Made by a program: the position numbers and the translations under genes. Below, piece after piece: positions 9,160 to 18,713 of a DNA stretch of 64,000 nucleotides. The stretch's first letter is position 1, and each line of letters opens with the position of its first letter. Under the pieces are notes generated by a model. The model saw only the letters and a program-made list of their open reading frames with translations. It was not told the DNA's origin and made no database searches. The stretch is from Natronobacillus azotifigens (GTDB taxonomy: Bacteria > Bacillota > Bacilli > Bacillales > Amphibacillaceae). The stretch is taken from positions 1 through 64,000 of the forward strand of contig NZ_JAPRAT010000013.1 in the NCBI RefSeq assembly GCF_026805325.1, written 5' to 3'.

Positions 9160-10566
9160 ATGCATATGAAGCGTTTAATGGCGTACATAGTTATGTTGAT
9201 CGTAGTAGTTAGTTTCTTTTTTCCTTATGCAGTATCTGCCCAAAGCATTACCCAACTAGAAGAAGAGTTGGCTGAGTTAGAGGCTGAAAAAAATACGATT
9301 GATCGAAATGCTAGTAATGCTGAACAAAAATTAAAAGAAAATGAGCAGAGACAAGCAGAGGTTAATGCAGAAATCAATAACATTACTAACGAACTTGAAG
9401 TGACGGAAGCGAATTTAGTGGATAAACAAGTGGAGATTAATGAAACAAGTCAACAAATAGATTCGATTGAATCTTCTATTAGAAAAACAGAAATAGAGAT
9501 TGAACTGACCGAGAAAGAGATTGTAGACCTTAATGCTGAAATTGATGATTTGATTACTCGTATTGCAGAACGCGATGATCTTATTAAAAATCGAATGCGT
9601 TCGATCCAGCAGAATGGTGGAGATGTGAACTATCTACAAGTTATTTTCGGATCACAAAGTTTTGGGGATTTTATCAATCGAGTAGCTGCCCTTACAACAA
9701 TCATTGAACAAGATCAGTGGATTATTGAATCACAGCAAGCTGATCAAGTAGATTTAGAGAATATGCGTGTAGAGGTTGAAGAGAAACAGAACAAATTGAT
9801 TGTCGACAAAGAAAATTTAGAAGATGACAAAAACGAATTAGATCGTCAACGAACGAACCTTGTTGCTCAGGAAAAAGAGCTTATTAATCTTCAAGACAGA
9901 TTAAATGAACAAATGGATGAGCAGTCTAATTTATTGGTAACTTTGGAAGAAGAATTTGAAGAACTGGAAGACTATCAAGTAACTTTGGCCGACTTACAAG
10001 AAATCCAACGTCGGGAGGTAACAGCGCTCCAAAGAGCCATTGAGTTAGCAAGAGAACAAGAACGTGGAGGGCAGGGGATAGGTCAACTCTCCCAAGATAG
10101 ATCAGGCGGAGGACGAGCTGTCTTGGCTTGGCCAGCTTCAACTAGAAGAGTAACTTCTCCTTATGGTTACCGAACTCATCCGATTAGTGGTCGTCAAAGC
10201 TTTCACAACGGTATAGATATTGCTGATCCAGGATATCAAGAAATTTATGCAGCTGAAGCAGGTGTTGTAACAGCTACTTTTACAGAATATGATGGAAGAA
10301 TGAATGGCTATGGTGATGCAATAATGATCACCCATTATATCGATATGAATGGTGATGGGAATAGACAACAAGTTACCACCTTATATTCTCATTTGCGAAG
10401 TGGAACCACATTAGTACGAGCTGGCGATCAGGTTCAACGCGGTCAACAAATCGCTACGATGGGGAATACCGGTAATTCAACAGCGCAACATCTTGATTTT
10501 GAAGTTCATATCGGTACATGGAACGGAAGAGCAAATTCAGTAAACCCAATGGACTATTTAAATTAA
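9160..10566 (+). CDS. Secreted coiled-coil M23 peptidase
   Basis: A 468-residue murein hydrolase-like protein. Residues about 1-27 are a signal peptide. Residues about 30-300 are a long heptad-rich coiled coil like that of EnvC, PcsB and CwlO. Residues about 325-468 are a LytM/peptidase M23 domain with zinc ligands His349 and Asp353 (FHNGID), a YSH motif, and His450 in HLDFEVHIG. M23 enzymes cut peptidoglycan cross-bridges; the coiled coil usually controls access, often with FtsEX in relatives. AAAGGAG precedes the ATG. It appears monocistronic, with a family A repeat immediately after the stop. Confidence 0.9.
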   Translation: MHMKRLMAYIVMLIVVVSFFFPYAVSAQSITQLEEELAELEAEKNTIDRNASNAEQKLKENEQRQAEVNAEINNITNELEVTEANLVDKQVEINETSQQIDSIESSIRKTEIEIELTEKEIVDLNAEIDDLITRIAERDDLIKNRMRSIQQNGGDVNYLQVIFGSQSFGDFINRVAALTTIIEQDQWIIESQQADQVDLENMRVEVEEKQNKLIVDKENLEDDKNELDRQRTNLVAQEKELINLQDRLNEQMDEQSNLLVTLEEEFEELEDYQVTLADLQEIQRREVTALQRAIELAREQERGGQGIGQLSQDRSGGGRAVLAWPASTRRVTSPYGYRTHPISGRQSFHNGIDIADPGYQEIYAAEAGVVTATFTEYDGRMNGYGDAIMITHYIDMNGDGNRQQVTTLYSHLRSGTTLVRAGDQVQRGQQIATMGNTGNSTAQHLDFEVHIGTWNGRANSVNPMDYLN

Positions 10567-10597
10567 GGTGCCTGTCACCGCCCGGTTTTTGTCGAAT
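10567..10597 (+). repeat. Family A 3'-end repeat after M23 gene
   Basis: Starts at the base following the stop codon. The matching hairpin arm AAAGAAAGGTATGTTGCGC (from about 10609) and its partner GTGCAGCATACTT (to 10645) follow, but the T run expected next is replaced by the CotH-like coding sequence. Confidence 0.9.
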
Positions 10598-10646
10598 AAT
10601 ATACTATAAAGAAAGGTATGTTGCGCTAGATAAGTGCAGCATACTT

Positions 10647-11354
10647 ATGGAAAGATGGTTTGAAGAGGTAGAAATTTTACGAAAATTTGCTGAAGAGCGC
10701 CCGAACTATGTCATGACATATTTAGATGATCATTTTGAACTTGGTGATCAGTTTGAATTGACTGTTACTTTTGAAGAGCAGGATAAAGGAACCATTCTTG
10801 TTAATGGACGAGATCTTTTTATGTATGAGGGAGTAAATTACGATTCCACTTGGAGTGGAGTTTATTTTGAGTCACTTCCGGTTGTTGTAGAAGCGGTGGC
10901 CAATGAAGGCTATCAATTTGTTGGCTGGGGTGATGACCAATTTCATGCAACTGAGGAAATTGTAATTAATCAAGATGTTTGGCTAAAACCGATCTTTGAA
11001 GCCTTAGAAACGGATCATTACCGTGAAGAACTTCCTAGTATTAGACAAGCAAGAATATTAAATTATATTCTTTCCTATATCCTTGCCTTTTTCGTTGGAG
11101 CGTTAGGTCTGTGGACAATTTGCTATTTTTCTTCAGAGAAAATAAATAAGTTTGTAAACTTGATAGTGGTCGTCACTCTTTTGGTAGCTACTATTTTATT
11201 GATCCCAGTAGTTACTAACATAGTAAATGTTGGATTTTCTACATTAACTAATGAAATTTCTTTTAGATTACTAATTTTTAGTTGTACATTAGGCGGAGCA
11301 ATAGGTATGCGTCTACCTCAACACACAAAAGAAATTAGAGTATTCAAAGCATAA
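10647..11354 (+). pseudogene. 5'-truncated CotH-like gene
   Basis: The 235 residues resemble only the C-terminal part of CotH kinase-family proteins. RWFEEVEILRKFAEERP is like the last helix of the kinase domain. An InlB-type beta domain follows, with VNG, GVYFESLPV and GYQFVGWG. Three hydrophobic segments end the protein. The kinase catalytic region is missing. The 5' boundary falls at the second arm of the terminator that should follow the M23 gene, so a deletion or replacement probably fused the two. There is no ribosome binding site for ATG 10647. The CotH assignment is from remembered family sequences and is moderate. Confidence 0.6.
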
Positions 11355-11385
11355 GGTGGCTGTCACCGCCCGGTTTTTGTCGAAT
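11355..11385 (+). repeat. Family A 3'-end repeat after CotH remnant
   Basis: GGTGGCTGTCACCGCCCG (one change from the usual GGTGCC) then GTTTTTGTCGAAT, adjoining the stop codon at 11352-11354. Confidence 0.9.
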
Positions 11386-11397
11386 TTATACTGTAAA

Positions 11398-11437
11398 GAA
11401 AGGTGTGTTGTACTGGATAAGTGCAGCATACCTTTTT
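11398..11437 (+). terminator. Terminator after CotH remnant
   Basis: AAGGTGTGTTGTAC pairs with GTGCAGCATACCTT with some G-U pairs, followed by six T. It is homologous to the hairpin after rnfD. Confidence 0.75.
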
Positions 11438-11465
11438 TAAAAAAACACAAAACGATCTAGTTTAA

Positions 11466-12091
11466 TTTCCAAAAGCGTGGTCAAACTCCACCGTCTTTAG
11501 ACGGTATCCGCTTTTAGCCTTATCTTTTGATCTCCATACTTGAGATGCGAGGTGAAAAAGTATGGATGGATATAAAAAGAACAGTCATGAAGTGTATGAT
11601 ATTAAGTATCATGTGATCTGGGTAACCATATATCCATACAAGTTATTGCACGGCCAAATTGAGATAAGAACGAGAGAATTAATCAGGCAAGGTTGTGAAG
11701 AAAGAGGAATCACCATTTTGCAAGAAAGTGTGGGAAAAGAATATATTCATTTATTGTTATCATGTCCACCTAGCCTAGCCCCGAGTAAAATTTTGCAATA
11801 CTTAAAAGGAAGGTCATCAAGACTGCTTCAAGATCAATTTCCATAATTGAAAAAGAAATATTGGGGTCAACATTTATGGGCAAGAGGTTATTTTTGTGCC
11901 TCGGTTGGCAGTGTTGATGAAGAAACGATTAGAAATTATATCGCAAATCAATCGAGTGAAGAAAAGAACGAAACATTTCGGATTGAAGAATGAGTTTAGT
12001 CCAATTAAAGGTTGCTTCAGCATCTGATCTTTAAGATGACTTCAGTCGTCGACATTCATGTCCAAATCCACCTGGCTAGGTGGTCGTTTAA
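11466..12091 (+). mobile_element. IS200-type element, copy 1 (decayed)
   Basis: A 626-bp element nearly identical to 15690-16337. It begins TTTCCAAAAGCGTGG directly 3' of TTTAA (11461-11465) and ends GGTGGTCGTTTAA. Subterminal imperfect hairpins (CACCGTCTTTAGACGGT at the left, CCACCTGGCTAGGTGG at the right) fit single-strand transposition of the IS200/IS605 family. There is only a tnpA, no tnpB. The boundaries are inferred by comparing the two copies. Confidence 0.8.
11562..11993 (+). pseudogene. tnpA: Y1 transposase TnpA, copy 1, broken
   Basis: IS200-type TnpA. The first 94 codons end in TAA at 11844-11846. The frame then continues (TTG 11847) through WGQHLWARGYF to the segment ETIRNYIANQ, which carries the catalytic tyrosine. 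The HUH histidine pair is damaged: YIH stands where copy 2 has HIH. With the stop and the lost histidine this copy should be inactive. Confidence 0.85.
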
Positions 12092-12668
12092 GAAAAAAAT
12101 ACTATGAGACTGCTTTGAAAGAAACATAGAGTACAGAAGTGCTTGAATAAATTTATACTCGAGATTGACGTTTATCACGAAAAACTGTCCGTAAGACTCC
12201 CACTTTAAAACATCAACGGGGTTAATGGGGCTTATCCGTAAGAAAAATATAAAAGTATATTTCTGAGGTGTTTATCTTTGGAAATAGAAAAGGTAGCCAT
12301 TTTTTCAATATCTATAATTCATGTAAAACATAGTAGGATATTGAAGGATCATGACTATTTATGGCGAATATATTAATACCAGTATCATTCAACCACTGAT
12401 AGGATATGAATATTTGATGTTTTTTAATTGTGCCTAGTACTCAGTATTATTTAGTCTAAAGAATAATTGTCTTTGTTAGGAATAATATAGATTTTGGCCT
12501 ACTTGTTTGATAGTTAAAATAAGATACCTATTTCTAGAATGTAATGCTAACATAACAAAACGGATTAAATGGCCAATGTTATTTTAATCAGTTGATTAAT
12601 AGGAAATTAATGAACCTATTTGTATTTCTAAAATAAAAATTCAAACTGTATGTTCTAAAGGAGGAACT
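12092..12668. other. AT-rich gap with a repeat fragment
   Basis: 577 bases without a gene. Positions 12186-12245 hold a family B fragment (CTGTCCGTAAGACTCCCACTT, then ATCCGTAAG). The 3' end carries AAAGGAGG, the ribosome binding site of the next gene. Confidence 0.55.
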
Positions 12669-15620
12669 ATGAGATATTTAAAATTTTTAATACTGGGTTT
12701 AATGTTTGTGACTCTAAGCTTTTCATTTACACAGACAACACATGCACAAAGCTGGAAAGATGCATATTTTCATGCGATTAAAGATCATAAAGAGCCCATG
12801 TTTATAAGTGATCATTATATCAGTCTTGTAGATTTAACTGGATCAGGTTCACCTGAATTATTAATGGGAGCAGATTATAGAACAATTAACTATATGCTAG
12901 AAGTTTTTACTTTTGACAATGGCAAGTTAGAACTTTTATCTATTTTAGGAGACGGACAAGGATCGGGCAGTAATGGTTATGCAGAGAACGAACATCTCTA
13001 TGATATTGGTGGAACGCCTATGAACTGGCCAATTTACCAGCTGAAAAATGGTAATTTATTACTTGCTGATGGTGACTCAAGTTTAATTGCTGCTAGATTG
13101 GGATGGTATGAAATTGAAGTAAACATTCCTGAATTAACTAGTAGAGAACGGCTTTATTTTTCTGAATATGATGAGGGAGAGTATCGAGATCCAGAATACA
13201 GAATTGAGGGGGAGAATACTGATAGACGACAGGATTATGACAAGGCTTATGAGGCATTAATTGATACAACCATTAAAGAGTTGGATAAAGAGACCGAGAA
13301 GCTCGCTTACTTTATGTACGAAGAAGCATTTAGTGACGACAAAATCATTGAATTTTTGAATCGGTTTCAGAGTGATGTAACTATGAATCCAATCATTAAT
13401 GAACAAGTGACCCAGCCTGATTCAACCCCAGTAAGTTTTGGAGAGGATTTAGGGTTTGATAATATTCTATATCAATGGGATAAAACTACTCGTGAATGGT
13501 TTGCCAATCAAATTCTTTACGCCGAACCGTTATGGGAATATGGTTTTCATGCAAAAAATAATTATTATACAGTAAATGAAGTCCCGTTCTTCATTGATGA
13601 AGGTAGAAGTGCGCCATTCTTGTTAGATATGAAAACACCGACCGAGTCTGACAGGAAAGCTTTAGGTGATGTTAATGTCACTTATAAACTTGAAAAAGAC
13701 TACTTGGACGCATTTTTAGATGCATACCTTAATATAAATGTAGACTTAAATGAATACGAAGAAAATGAGTACTATACGTTTCTTGAACATGATGGACATT
13801 ATTTTTTTGGGTCTGAGTTAGGAATAGGGTATCTCTATGTTCCCATTCCTTTTCTTGAAGCTGTCTACCAACCAAAAGAAGATATTTACTTGATTTATTT
13901 TAGCTCATATTACATGGCAGATTATCTGGAAGATTTTAATTTAAATCTTCTTAATGCTGGCTCTGTGTATGATCATGCGGATCCGAGTTCTGATCGACTA
14001 GAACATCATGGTTACATTATGTTTCAGTTGTTGGATGATGATGCAGCACATCCTATTCGATTACTAGAAACAAATAATCTTGATCATAGTCCTGATTTAT
14101 CATTACTTGAACTGTCCAATGAGAACCCTTCCCTTGAGAACAAGCCTAAAAGTGACAGTGATGAATTTGCTACAATTAATGAGGAACCATTAAAGTCAAC
14201 AACAGAAAATCTTGAGGAAACCACTCAACCAATAAAAATATCCTTACTAATACTATGTATTTTCATAATAATTTCTTTACCTATTTATGCTTATCTAAAG
14301 AAATCTTTAACTAAAGAGAACATTCCATATTATTTCCTTCATACCCCAAGTGGGAATGCGGTTTTGGTTTCTTCCGTTGTTACGGTTGGTGTCCTTCTAT
14401 TTTACCCAGACCCAATTCAAACTATGAGCCAACCTGTAAATATAGATGAAGAAGATGAAACTTTGACACTCGAGACGATTCTATTAGATGAAGATATTGA
14501 AAGACTGGGTGCTTTTACTTATAGTGAATCAGGAAAACCTATTGATCGAGATATATTAGAAACATTTTTAAGGTTGATGTCATATGAAGATAGTCGTTAC
14601 TTTCTATCTATCGCCTCAGAACCAACAAACATAGGTCCTTATCGTATTCAAATAGTAGGAGATGAAATTATCTTCTTAAATCACATTATTCAAATTGATG
14701 CTCCTTATCAGGGGGCTGAAATTTATATTAATGATAGTTATATAGAGACTATCGACGAAACAGGACATACTTATGTGGAATTTCTCGCCACGGGCAATGA
14801 TAAGTTAACAATTAAGTATCAAGATCATGTGACTGGAAGCATTTTTGAAATTGAAGAGATTATTTCTGATATAGACATACAAGATGCAAATGGAGATGAT
14901 TTGTTTTTTAGCACAGATAACTACTCAATCGAGTATATAAATGTGTCAACAGATTATAATGATGCAGTGTTGTTAGTGAATGACATTGATACAGGAATTA
15001 CCTTTGAAGCACCAGAAGTGTTCGGCCCTGTATTGCTTGATGGTTCAACACATATAAGAGCAAAAAGAATGGAAAACGGTGAAGAAATTTTTACTGATCC
15101 ACAATATTTAATTAAAGAAAAAACACATTATTTCTTATCATTTGGTCATGAAGCATTATTAATCGAAGCGAATAGTCAAGAGTTATTCGAAGCGGTCAAT
15201 CAGCATGTAGCTGAGTGGATGCGAAGTTCTATAGAGCATGATGATCGTTATTTTACAAAGTTAGCACCGAGTTATCGTGCTGAATATCTCGAACGTGTAA
15301 ATAAAAACTTTAATGATCAACGTGAATCGGGATATCGTTACGAAGGATACGTAGAGAAAGCAACATTTGATCAAGATTCGTTCAAAGTATATGAACACAC
15401 AGATGAAAGAATTGTTGCTGCGATTGATGTGAAATTTACCTTCCAATCAAACTATTACACAGAGAATCAAAATCAAGATACCTATCCACTAACGGAGGCA
15501 CATAGTATCTGGACATATGTTTTAGATTATGGAGTTGAAACTGAGGAATGGTTAATTTTGGGTCAGGAAGAGTTAGTTAATTGGAACCCTAGTTCGCCAA
15601 AAGATATGTATTTGAACTAG
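12669..15620 (+). CDS. Large two-part membrane protein, TcaA-like C-terminus
   Basis: 983 residues of unknown function. Residues 1-27 are a signal peptide. The first extracytoplasmic part (to about 520) includes VDLTGSGSPELLMG, which looks like an FG-GAP/calcium-type loop, and many acidic and aromatic residues. Two hydrophobic segments at about 530-552 and 573-590 follow. The second extracytoplasmic part has AEIYINDSYIETIDETG and AVLLVNDIDTG repeats, then an NTF2-like tail with QSNYYTENQ. That architecture recalls the external domains of TcaA-type proteins, though no zinc ribbon is present. It has a strong AAAGGAGG site and is flanked by the two IS200-type copies. Confidence 0.6.
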   Translation: MRYLKFLILGLMFVTLSFSFTQTTHAQSWKDAYFHAIKDHKEPMFISDHYISLVDLTGSGSPELLMGADYRTINYMLEVFTFDNGKLELLSILGDGQGSGSNGYAENEHLYDIGGTPMNWPIYQLKNGNLLLADGDSSLIAARLGWYEIEVNIPELTSRERLYFSEYDEGEYRDPEYRIEGENTDRRQDYDKAYEALIDTTIKELDKETEKLAYFMYEEAFSDDKIIEFLNRFQSDVTMNPIINEQVTQPDSTPVSFGEDLGFDNILYQWDKTTREWFANQILYAEPLWEYGFHAKNNYYTVNEVPFFIDEGRSAPFLLDMKTPTESDRKALGDVNVTYKLEKDYLDAFLDAYLNINVDLNEYEENEYYTFLEHDGHYFFGSELGIGYLYVPIPFLEAVYQPKEDIYLIYFSSYYMADYLEDFNLNLLNAGSVYDHADPSSDRLEHHGYIMFQLLDDDAAHPIRLLETNNLDHSPDLSLLELSNENPSLENKPKSDSDEFATINEEPLKSTTENLEETTQPIKISLLILCIFIIISLPIYAYLKKSLTKENIPYYFLHTPSGNAVLVSSVVTVGVLLFYPDPIQTMSQPVNIDEEDETLTLETILLDEDIERLGAFTYSESGKPIDRDILETFLRLMSYEDSRYFLSIASEPTNIGPYRIQIVGDEIIFLNHIIQIDAPYQGAEIYINDSYIETIDETGHTYVEFLATGNDKLTIKYQDHVTGSIFEIEEIISDIDIQDANGDDLFFSTDNYSIEYINVSTDYNDAVLLVNDIDTGITFEAPEVFGPVLLDGSTHIRAKRMENGEEIFTDPQYLIKEKTHYFLSFGHEALLIEANSQELFEAVNQHVAEWMRSSIEHDDRYFTKLAPSYRAEYLERVNKNFNDQRESGYRYEGYVEKATFDQDSFKVYEHTDERIVAAIDVKFTFQSNYYTENQNQDTYPLTEAHSIWTYVLDYGVETEEWLILGQEELVNWNPSSPKDMYLN

Positions 15621-15689
15621 TTACGGTGCACATCGAAATATTTATCCCGAAGCAACCGCTCGTAACAACGAGAATATCAAGTTGTTTAA

Positions 15690-16337
15690 TTTCCAAAAGC
15701 GTGGTCAAACTCCACCGTCTTTAGAGGGTATCCGCTTTTAGCCTTATCTTTTGATCTCCATACTTGAGATGCGAGGTGAAAAAGTATGGATGGATATAAA
15801 AAGAATAGTCATGCAGTGTATGATATTAAGTATCATGTGATCTGGGTAACCATATATCCATACAAGTTATTGCACGGCCAAATTGCGATAAGAACGAGAG
15901 AGTTAATCAGGCAAGGTTGTGAAGCAAGAGGAAACACCATTTTGCAAGGAAGTGTGGGCAAAGAACATATTCATTTATTGTTATCATGTCCACCTAGCCT
16001 AGCCCCGAGTAAAATTTTGCAATACTTAAAAGGAAGGTCATCAAGACTGCTTCAAGATCAATTTCCATAATTGAAAAAGAAATATTGGGGTCAACATTTA
16101 TGGGCAAGAGGTTATTTTTGTGCCTCGGTTGGCAGTGTTGATGAAGAAACGATTAGAAATTATATCGCAAATCAATCGAGTGAAGAAAATAACGAAACAT
16201 TTCGAATTGAAGAATGAGTTTAGTCCAATTAAAGGTTGCTTCAGCATCTGATCTTTAAGATGACTTCAGTCTTAGCAACGACTTTAGTCGTCAACATTCA
16301 TGTCCAAATCCACCTGTTTGAGCAGGTGGTCGTTTAA
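15690..16337 (+). mobile_element. IS200-type element, copy 2, inside a family B repeat
   Basis: A 648-bp element, near-identical to copy 1 but with about 22 extra bases near the right end (an added TTAGCAACGACTTTAG segment and a longer right hairpin CCACCTGTTTGAGCAGGTGG). It lies 3' of TTTAA in the first hairpin of the family B copy, and its own right end is GTTTAA. Confidence 0.85.
15786..16217 (+). pseudogene. tnpA: Y1 transposase TnpA, copy 2, with in-frame stop
   Basis: The HUH motif is intact (GKEHIHLLLS) and the frame reaches the tyrosine segment RNYIANQ, but TAA at 16068-16070 splits the two. A TTG codon follows the stop directly. Copy 1 has the same stop at the same codon. Either both derive from an already broken parent, or the product is made in two pieces or by readthrough. 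The full frame is 143 residues, normal for IS200 TnpA. Confidence 0.85.
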
Positions 16338-16422
16338 GGAGTGACGGACGCTAGCAGCCCGAATGGTTCAACTAACAATCAGTGGGGGAATACCTAAAAA
16401 CCCCCACTGATTGACGTTTCAC

Positions 16423-16795
16423 TTTATGCATATAATTCAGAAGCATCAATAACACTGCTTTAAAAGAAAAAGAATAGGAAGAAATTAATTTTAAAAAAAG
16501 AAGTTATGTATGACTCAAAAAGAGGAATTTATTACGTAGAGCTATCTATTATGGAGAGAAAAGTCACAGATACACTTCTGACATCAACCAGGGGAAAAAT
16601 CAATTGTAGGGAGAGCTTCTTGACAGCATCTGTATTACAGTGCATTGAAAATTCGAACTGATTTAGAAGGTGAACAATGTCTGGTACAATAGAATATATC
16701 GATAGAAGAATATTAAAATGAATGGAGATATGGGGCGCGAGAGCACTAGATCAGAATCAGATAAATTCATCAATTTCTAAATGGAGGTAATATCA
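16423..16795. other. Gap without a recognisable gene
   Basis: 373 AT-rich bases between the repeat and the pRiA4b-like gene. No coding signal and no clear promoter seen. GGAGGT at 16783-16788 is the ribosome binding site of the next gene. Confidence 0.5.
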
Positions 16796-17539
16796 GTGAA
16801 AGCATACATGATAAAAATTGAGCTAGAAGAATCCAATCCGCTGATATGGAGAAGAGTTGTCCTGCCAGCTGGAGCTACGTTTAAAAGGCTTCATGATGTA
16901 ATTCAAAAAGTAACCAATTTTCAGAGTGGTTACCCGGATGAAGGTTATCACCTATATGAATTCAATTTAGCAGAGGTTAACAAGCTTGTTACGGACAATG
17001 AAGAAGCTTACCTTGAACATCAGCATTATAAAAAAAATAAAGCGCTATACGAAAAACGATTGAAAACCATTGATCCACAAATGCGGAAATTTGAGGAGCG
17101 TTATCAGGAAAGGTTGAAAATTGAAGTCAGAAAACCGACTAGTTTAAAGATTGACGATTATTTAGAAAAGTATAAGGAAATCCGATATACTTATGATTTA
17201 GGTGACGGTTGGCACTTCATTATCAAATTAGAGCAAATTGTTGACGATTATTATTTTGGATTCCCAACACTAATTGATGGTGCTGAAATTGCACCGCCAG
17301 AAGATGTTGGAGGTCTTTCTGGCTATTATGAATTTTTAGAAGCCTATCGTAATCCAAGACATCCAGATCATCAACAGATGAAAGCGTGGGCAGAGTCTAT
17401 ATATTTCAGAGCGTACGATCCTGCGCGAATTAATGAAATGTTGAAGTACGTTCAGTATAAGAAAACCGAATGGGACAAGATTAATCATGATAATTATACG
17501 ATTATTGATGACAAGTATCGAAAAAAAACGAATGTATAG
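16796..17539 (+). CDS. pRiA4b ORF-3 family protein
   Basis: 247 residues of the plasmid pRiA4b ORF-3-like family. Seen are MIKIELEESNPLIWRRVVLP at the start, TFKRLHDVIQ, YTYDLGDGWHF and the acidic PPEDVGGLSGY region that typify it. The molecular role of this family is not established; it is common on plasmids and in accessory regions. The start is GTG 16796, since GGAGGT lies 7 bases before it. An in-frame ATG at 16781 overlaps that site and is less likely. The gene stands alone. Confidence 0.85.
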   Translation: MKAYMIKIELEESNPLIWRRVVLPAGATFKRLHDVIQKVTNFQSGYPDEGYHLYEFNLAEVNKLVTDNEEAYLEHQHYKKNKALYEKRLKTIDPQMRKFEERYQERLKIEVRKPTSLKIDDYLEKYKEIRYTYDLGDGWHFIIKLEQIVDDYYFGFPTLIDGAEIAPPEDVGGLSGYYEFLEAYRNPRHPDHQQMKAWAESIYFRAYDPARINEMLKYVQYKKTEWDKINHDNYTIIDDKYRKKTNV

Positions 17540-17577
17540 CAAGAACTATTTCGTGCATTTGTTTTTTAATTTTTTTC

Positions 17578-17700
17578 GGTGTAACCATTCGTAAAACTCT
17601 CGCTTCAAAATAACAAAAAATCAAAGTTGTTTGTGGTGAAGAAACGAACGCCAGCTCTCAATAGTTCAAGCGTCTTTAGGACTAGCAATCAGTACCGATT
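17578..17700 (+). repeat. Family B repeat, degenerate long form
   Basis: Keeps CATTCGTAAAACTCTCGCTTC, split by changes, plus CAAAGTTGTTT, AACGAACGC and GGTTCAAG-type and GACTAGCAATCAGT segments. The insert CGTCTTTAGGACTAG is typical of the longer subtype also seen at 49873. Confidence 0.55.
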
Positions 17701-17789
17701 ATATATTTGATTTATATTTTTACGCAGAATGTACACTCTATTCATGGGTGATAAGCATACTAGGAAGTGCATATAAAACAAAAGAAGGA

Positions 17790-18167
17790 GTGATCATCGT
17801 CGAAGAATTTCAAGATTTTATTGATCAGATAGATCATCCCGAACACAAGGAACGAATGGTGAACACACTAGATCACATCATTACTAATTTCCCAAGGCTA
17901 AAAAAAGAATTCAAATGGAACCAACCAATGTTTAGTGATCATGGTACGTTTATTATTGGTTTTAGCGTATCGAAGCAACATATGTCTGTTGCTCCTGAAG
18001 CTGTTGCTTTGGATCAGTTTGATGAATCGATTAAAAATGCTGGATATGAGAGAACAAAACAGATTTTTAAGATTAAATGGAAAGATGAGCTAGACTTAGG
18101 CTTAATCGATAAGATAATACAATACAATATAGAAGACAAAAAAGATATGACGAAGTTTTGGCGATAA
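17790..18167 (+). CDS. YdhG-like iron chaperone family protein
   Basis: About 125 residues of the DUF1801 family, close to Bacillus YdhG, described as a frataxin-like iron chaperone. The core NQPMFSDHGTFIIGFSVSKQ and MSVAPEA is well kept. The start is odd. The only strong ribosome binding site is AAGGAG at 17785-17790. GTG 17790 overlaps it, ATC 17796 and GTC 17799 sit at usable distance, and GTC occupies the place where relatives have the initiator Met. An upstream GTG at 17748 has no site. Either a near-cognate start is used or the start codon has been lost. Confidence 0.7.
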   Translation: MIIVEEFQDFIDQIDHPEHKERMVNTLDHIITNFPRLKKEFKWNQPMFSDHGTFIIGFSVSKQHMSVAPEAVALDQFDESIKNAGYERTKQIFKIKWKDELDLGLIDKIIQYNIEDKKDMTKFWR

Positions 18168-18254
18168 TTAGGTTGTTTTTCTAAAAGCTGTTCACGTACA
18201 TAGTTTTCTTTAACATGGTTACGATAAAAAGTGTATTTGCTTTTTGCTTGTTGT

Positions 18255-18401
18255 CCCGGAGCAACCGTCCATATGACTCCCACCTTAGAAGAACGAGAAC
18301 ACCAAGTTGTTAAAGTGGGGGGAACGGACGCTAGCATCCCGAGTGGTTCAGCTAACAATCAGTGGGGGAATACCTAAAACCACCACTGATTGAAGTTTCA
18401 C
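18255..18401 (+). repeat. Family B repeat, near-complete copy
   Basis: Starts CCCGGAGCAACCGTCC and ends TTGAAGTTTCAC, with TTTAT at 18402-18406. The left flank reads GTTGT, so the duplication is decayed. Both hairpins are present. Confidence 0.85.
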
Positions 18402-18473
18402 TTTATCAGAAGTGTACGATCTTGGATTAGTGATAAGCATGAACACAATATCGTAATGATGGGAGGGTATTCT

Positions 18474-18590
18474 ATGTCTGAACATGATAAAGGTAAGCCG
18501 AATTTTCAACCAACCAATCCAGATAAAAAAATCCCACTTGAACAACAAAGAGGGAAAGCGAAATCTAATGCAAGAGGAAAGACGCGGTAG
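18474..18590 (+). CDS. Small hydrophilic protein, 38 residues
   Basis: ATG 18474 is preceded by GGGAGGG. The product is basic, proline- and lysine-rich, and ends KSNARGKTR. I do not recognise it. The strong ribosome binding site and the good terminator 70 bases downstream support a real gene. Its last codons, 3' untranslated region and terminator are duplicated at 44237-44362 without the rest of the gene. Confidence 0.55.
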   Translation: MSEHDKGKPNFQPTNPDKKIPLEQQRGKAKSNARGKTR

Positions 18591-18657
18591 GTTTAGTCCT
18601 TAGTCATTGATTTCACAGTTAGCTAAAAGTATTTCAGCAATTTTTGCTTGTTTAAGA

Positions 18658-18710
18658 AATAGAAAAAGTATGTCGAGCGATTAAGCTCGATATGCTTTTT
18701 CTATTTTTTT
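18658..18710 (+). terminator. Terminator of the 38-residue gene
   Basis: AATAGAAAAAGTATGTCGAGC pairs with its partner GCTCGATATGCTTTTTCTAT, followed by eight T. The stem is long and AT-rich at the base. Confidence 0.85.
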
Positions 18711-18713
18711 TAT

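Larger units (their letters stand above)
15646..16422 (+). repeat. Family B repeat split by an IS element
   Basis: The left part (15646-15689) and right part (16338-16422) together make one family B copy, flanked by perfect TTTAT duplications at 15641-15645 and 16423-16427. The IS200-type element sits at the internal TTTAA. The repeat therefore arrived first and the IS second. Confidence 0.85.
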
